Assembly: GCF_910585845.1 (NCBI RefSeq) | Contig: NZ_CAJUHF010000049.1 | Location: forward strand, 1-25,702 | Length of the DNA stretch: 25,702 bases | Direction of reading: 5' to 3' | DNA from: an uncultured Bacteroides sp. | GTDB taxonomy: Bacteria > Bacteroidota > Bacteroidia > Bacteroidales > Bacteroidaceae | Part shown: in pieces, positions 23,323-25,702 of the stretch | Numbering within the stretch: the first letter of the stretch is position 1 | How the letters are laid out: every line of letters begins with the position of its first letter | Position numbers and translations under genes: made by a program | The notes under the pieces: generated by a model | Databases searched by the model: none | What the model was told of the DNA's origin: nothing | Seen by the model: the letters and a program-made list of their open reading frames with translations, nothing else

Positions 23323-25446
23323 CTACTTCCCCTCTCTCACCACACAATACACCGTCCCCCGCTGCACACGTTTCGACCTCACCCCATGCTTTTGCAGTAT
23401 CCTGCCGAACACGCTCACCCGTTTGGCCGAAATTGGTATGGCACTATGCCGTTGTATCTCTTCCAGTATCTCGGCGGGCGACAACCACTCGCCCGTTTCC
23501 TCCTCGCGGGCAGGGCGGAAATAACGGTAGAAAAGTTGCTCTTCGGGAGGAACCTGTTCAAATTCCCGATTGTGCTCTATCATTATCTTCTCGTCGTGCT
23601 GGTCGAACCAGTAACGTTCGCCGTGCTCCAATTCATACATGGCTTGGGCGTAGAGTTGGTCGTAGTCGATGGGGCGGGAAGTATCGATGACGCCCGTCAC
23701 CTCAATGCAAATGAAACGGCGGCTGCCACTGGGGTCGGTGAGCAAATCCTTCTGGTTGCTGGTGGCGATGAACGAGGCGTAACGGCGCATCTCCAGCATG
23801 GCATTGGCGTAAGGCTTACGCACGTTCACTACCGGTTTCTGAAGGATATGCTTCAGAAAACCTTGCTGCGTCTGGCTGATTTGGTCAAACTCGTCGATGT
23901 TTATCAGCGCGAAGCGGTTCAAATAAAGTTCCGCATCCTTCTTGCGCGAAAAGTCGATGCTGTCCGTATAGTAGGTGCGGATGGCAGGCGGAATGAGGCT
24001 GCGGCAAAACGTACTCTTCCGCGTGCCTTGGGCACCGACAAGCAACGGGGATACGCTGTTGGCATATTTCTTGTCCATCCCTCTCCAATGGGAAACCATG
24101 TTCAGGAACCAACGATGAAACAACTCCTGCCAGTGTGGGTTACGGCAGGGAACCGTGAGGGCAAGGGCGCGGATACGGTCTCTACCATCCCAACGCGGGA
24201 GGTCGTAGAGAAAATCCTCCAAGGGATTGAACACCGGCACGCGGTTGGAATAGACATAACGACTGATGTCGCGATCCCACAGCGGTATACCTTCGGCCTG
24301 CGCATCCAGGGCGATGCTGTTCAGTGCACGCTTGTCGACGGGATTGAAACAGAAGCGAAAAGAGTGGCGTTCGCGATATTCCACTTCGCCCACTTGGGTA
24401 TTGTAGCGGAACTCATAACGCCGTTTCATAAATTCGTCTGTCTGCAACGACAACAGCTGTTCTTTGCCAAGGCTACTTTTACTACCGAAAACACCCGCTT
24501 TGCCCTGCTTCCCCAGGCGGCTGTTTTCCATATAAGCATTACGGAAAACCTCCCGGATAAGCATCTCCTTGCGACGCAGATAGTAGTGGTATATAGTGTG
24601 ACGGACGGCGTCTTCTTCGGGTATGCCGGACAAAAAACAATTAACGGCAAGTTGTGTCAATATGGCTTCTAAATCCTTGACAGGGAGTGCGCCTGCGGCT
24701 TCCGCTTCTTCAATTTCCGTATAGGATTTTCTTAAGGACGTCTGAAACAGCATACGGATGGAATCACTGTCGTCCATGCCGGGAACAACACGCGTCAGGG
24801 GAGATTTCTCGCTTTGCACAGTTTCCCGGTAGGTCGGTTCGTCGGGCATGGAAGAGGGTTGCGACAGGTAGAACTGCACGGAGTCAGGACGATACAACAC
24901 CTCCGGGTCGTATGAAAGGCGTGAGAACTGGTCGAGCTTCGGTTCCTTGGGCAGGATATCGAAGGGAAGTTGCGGCTGGTAGCACTTCACCGCAAGGCGG
25001 TAGGCATGGGCATGAAATAGTTCAGCTTCTTCTCGGGTATACGGAAGTGTGTTGTCGGGGCGGGTGAATGTAGTCCATATTTTTACCGTTTTCCCGCTGG
25101 AACCGATGAAGGCACAACGTGTCTGCGGCATTTCCCATGCACGTTGTTTCACCAAGGCAACTTCCACTTTTCCTGACAATGGACCGACAGTCAGTTCTAC
25201 GATTCCATTGTATACTTTCAGTTGTCTTCCCTCTTTCCCACGCTTAAATTCAGCGGCAGGAAGAATCTTAGGCAGTTGTCCGATGGCACCGATCCGCTCG
25301 TCCGGGAGGACATGCCGCAACTGTTCCCTGAATAGGGAAACGGGAAGTTTAATGTCTTCGGACTGAATCTTCTCAATAAACGTGTCAATGGAAAAGGTTG
25401 TGAGTGTTGTATGGCTCTCTTTTTCTCTAAGTTGTGTGATTTTCAT
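23323..25446 (-). CDS. VirE/VapE-family P-loop protein with BT4734-like N-terminal domain
   Basis: A 707-residue cytosolic protein with an N-terminal BT4734-like (VirE_N, archaeo-eukaryotic-primase-related) domain (about 50-165), a middle helical region, a VirE/SF3-helicase-like ATPase domain (about 400-620) and a DUF3874-like C-terminus (about 625-707). The Walker A is GAQGTRKST (471-479), Walker B INIDEFDQIS (515-524), a sensor segment FIATSNQKD and an arginine-finger candidate SGSRRF (573-578). Such primase-helicase-like proteins occur on mobile elements and also as a widespread chromosomal gene near capsule loci in Bacteroides, often with DUF4248, an HU-like protein and an amidase; none of those is visible before the window ends. 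The usual DxD acidic pair of primases is not evident. Function not established. Confidence 0.9.
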   Translation of the reverse strand: MKITQLREKESHTTLTTFSIDTFIEKIQSEDIKLPVSLFREQLRHVLPDERIGAIGQLPKILPAAEFKRGKEGRQLKVYNGIVELTVGPLSGKVEVALVKQRAWEMPQTRCAFIGSSGKTVKIWTTFTRPDNTLPYTREEAELFHAHAYRLAVKCYQPQLPFDILPKEPKLDQFSRLSYDPEVLYRPDSVQFYLSQPSSMPDEPTYRETVQSEKSPLTRVVPGMDDSDSIRMLFQTSLRKSYTEIEEAEAAGALPVKDLEAILTQLAVNCFLSGIPEEDAVRHTIYHYYLRRKEMLIREVFRNAYMENSRLGKQGKAGVFGSKSSLGKEQLLSLQTDEFMKRRYEFRYNTQVGEVEYRERHSFRFCFNPVDKRALNSIALDAQAEGIPLWDRDISRYVYSNRVPVFNPLEDFLYDLPRWDGRDRIRALALTVPCRNPHWQELFHRWFLNMVSHWRGMDKKYANSVSPLLVGAQGTRKSTFCRSLIPPAIRTYYTDSIDFSRKKDAELYLNRFALINIDEFDQISQTQQGFLKHILQKPVVNVRKPYANAMLEMRRYASFIATSNQKDLLTDPSGSRRFICIEVTGVIDTSRPIDYDQLYAQAMYELEHGERYWFDQHDEKIMIEHNREFEQVPPEEQLFYRYFRPAREEETGEWLSPAEILEEIQRHSAIPISAKRVSVFGRILQKHGVRSKRVQRGTVYCVVREGK

Positions 25447-25523
25447 GATTGATTTTTCCTTTTTTGTTAGTTTACGTGTTATTTCAAAACAAGAAGCATC
25501 GCTTTATGAAGTGCTAAGGTAAA

Positions 25524-25531
25524 CAAATCTA
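25524..25531 (-). promoter_or_regulatory. Bacteroides-type -7 box for VirE-type gene
   Basis: The minus strand reads TAGATTTG, matching TAnnTTTG, 78 bases before the ATG at 25446. No exact -33 element is seen. Upstream, up to the window end, no gene is visible; a short stem (CTGTCC/GGACGG, 25684-25699) lies at the edge. Confidence 0.45.
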
Positions 25532-25702
25532 CAATAAGATGCAAGATAATTGTTGTTTACTTCTTTACAACACGCCACTTCTCCAAAAAAGACTTCATAT
25601 TCATATGTTTTCGATGTACCGTTTGAACTAAATCCAATATAGTTATAAACCTGTTGGTTGAATTAAATTAGTGAATATTTTATCTGTCCAATCGGACGGT
25701 GA

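Noticed and set aside
1..25702. tRNA, rRNA, CRISPR array, insertion sequence or integrase
   Set aside because: No cloverleaf or rRNA-like sequence, no regularly spaced direct repeats, and no transposase or recombinase motifs were found on reading both strands.

Overview
The window looks like a chromosomal segment from a gut Bacteroides or a close relative. Supporting signs are promoter-like TAnnTTTG boxes upstream of several genes, many lipoproteins with a Cys near residue 16-22, weak Shine-Dalgarno sites, a serine-type sulfatase beside a GH88 hydrolase, and a VirE-type protein of a kind common in Bacteroidales. I see no rRNA, tRNA, CRISPR array, integrase or insertion sequence.

Layout. (1) Positions 1-2088, minus strand: a GH88 unsaturated glucuronyl hydrolase followed by a sulfatase cut by the window edge, probably one operon for sulfated glycosaminoglycan fragments. 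(2) 2245-2655, plus: a PaaI-like hotdog thioesterase, divergent from GH88. (3) 2682-5412, minus: an Ig-like lipoprotein and a DUF3108 envelope protein that overlap by 47 bases. (4) 5413-6473: about 1.06 kb without a convincing gene but rich in inverted and tandem repeats, ending in a promoter surrounded by copies of GGAAACT. (5) 6474-15086, plus: a six-gene run encoding a complete tripartite RND efflux pump (adaptor, permease, outer-membrane channel), then a divergent LpxA-like acyltransferase, an Ogt-type DNA repair protein and an Fsr-type MFS exporter. (6) 15119-21321, minus: a visibly AT-richer accessory block with a Wzy_C/O-antigen-ligase-like membrane protein carrying a TPR tail, a lipoprotein with a Cys-rich segment, Gly linker and HELMH zincin domain, a small secreted protein joined to it by an ATGA overlap, and a transglutaminase-like lipoprotein. 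(7) 21665-22516, plus: a DRGH-type DNA/RNA endonuclease. (8) 22553-23236, minus: a glycine-zipper lipoprotein. (9) 23323-25446, minus: a VirE/VapE-family protein.

How they may work together. The plus-strand run combines drug or metabolite export with lipid A-type acylation and alkylation repair, which reads as an envelope and chemical-stress module; this is inferred from gene order. The AT-rich block is the least explained part. All its products are predicted to be exported or in the membrane, and one has the modular look of a secreted effector, but no substrate or partner can be read from the sequence.
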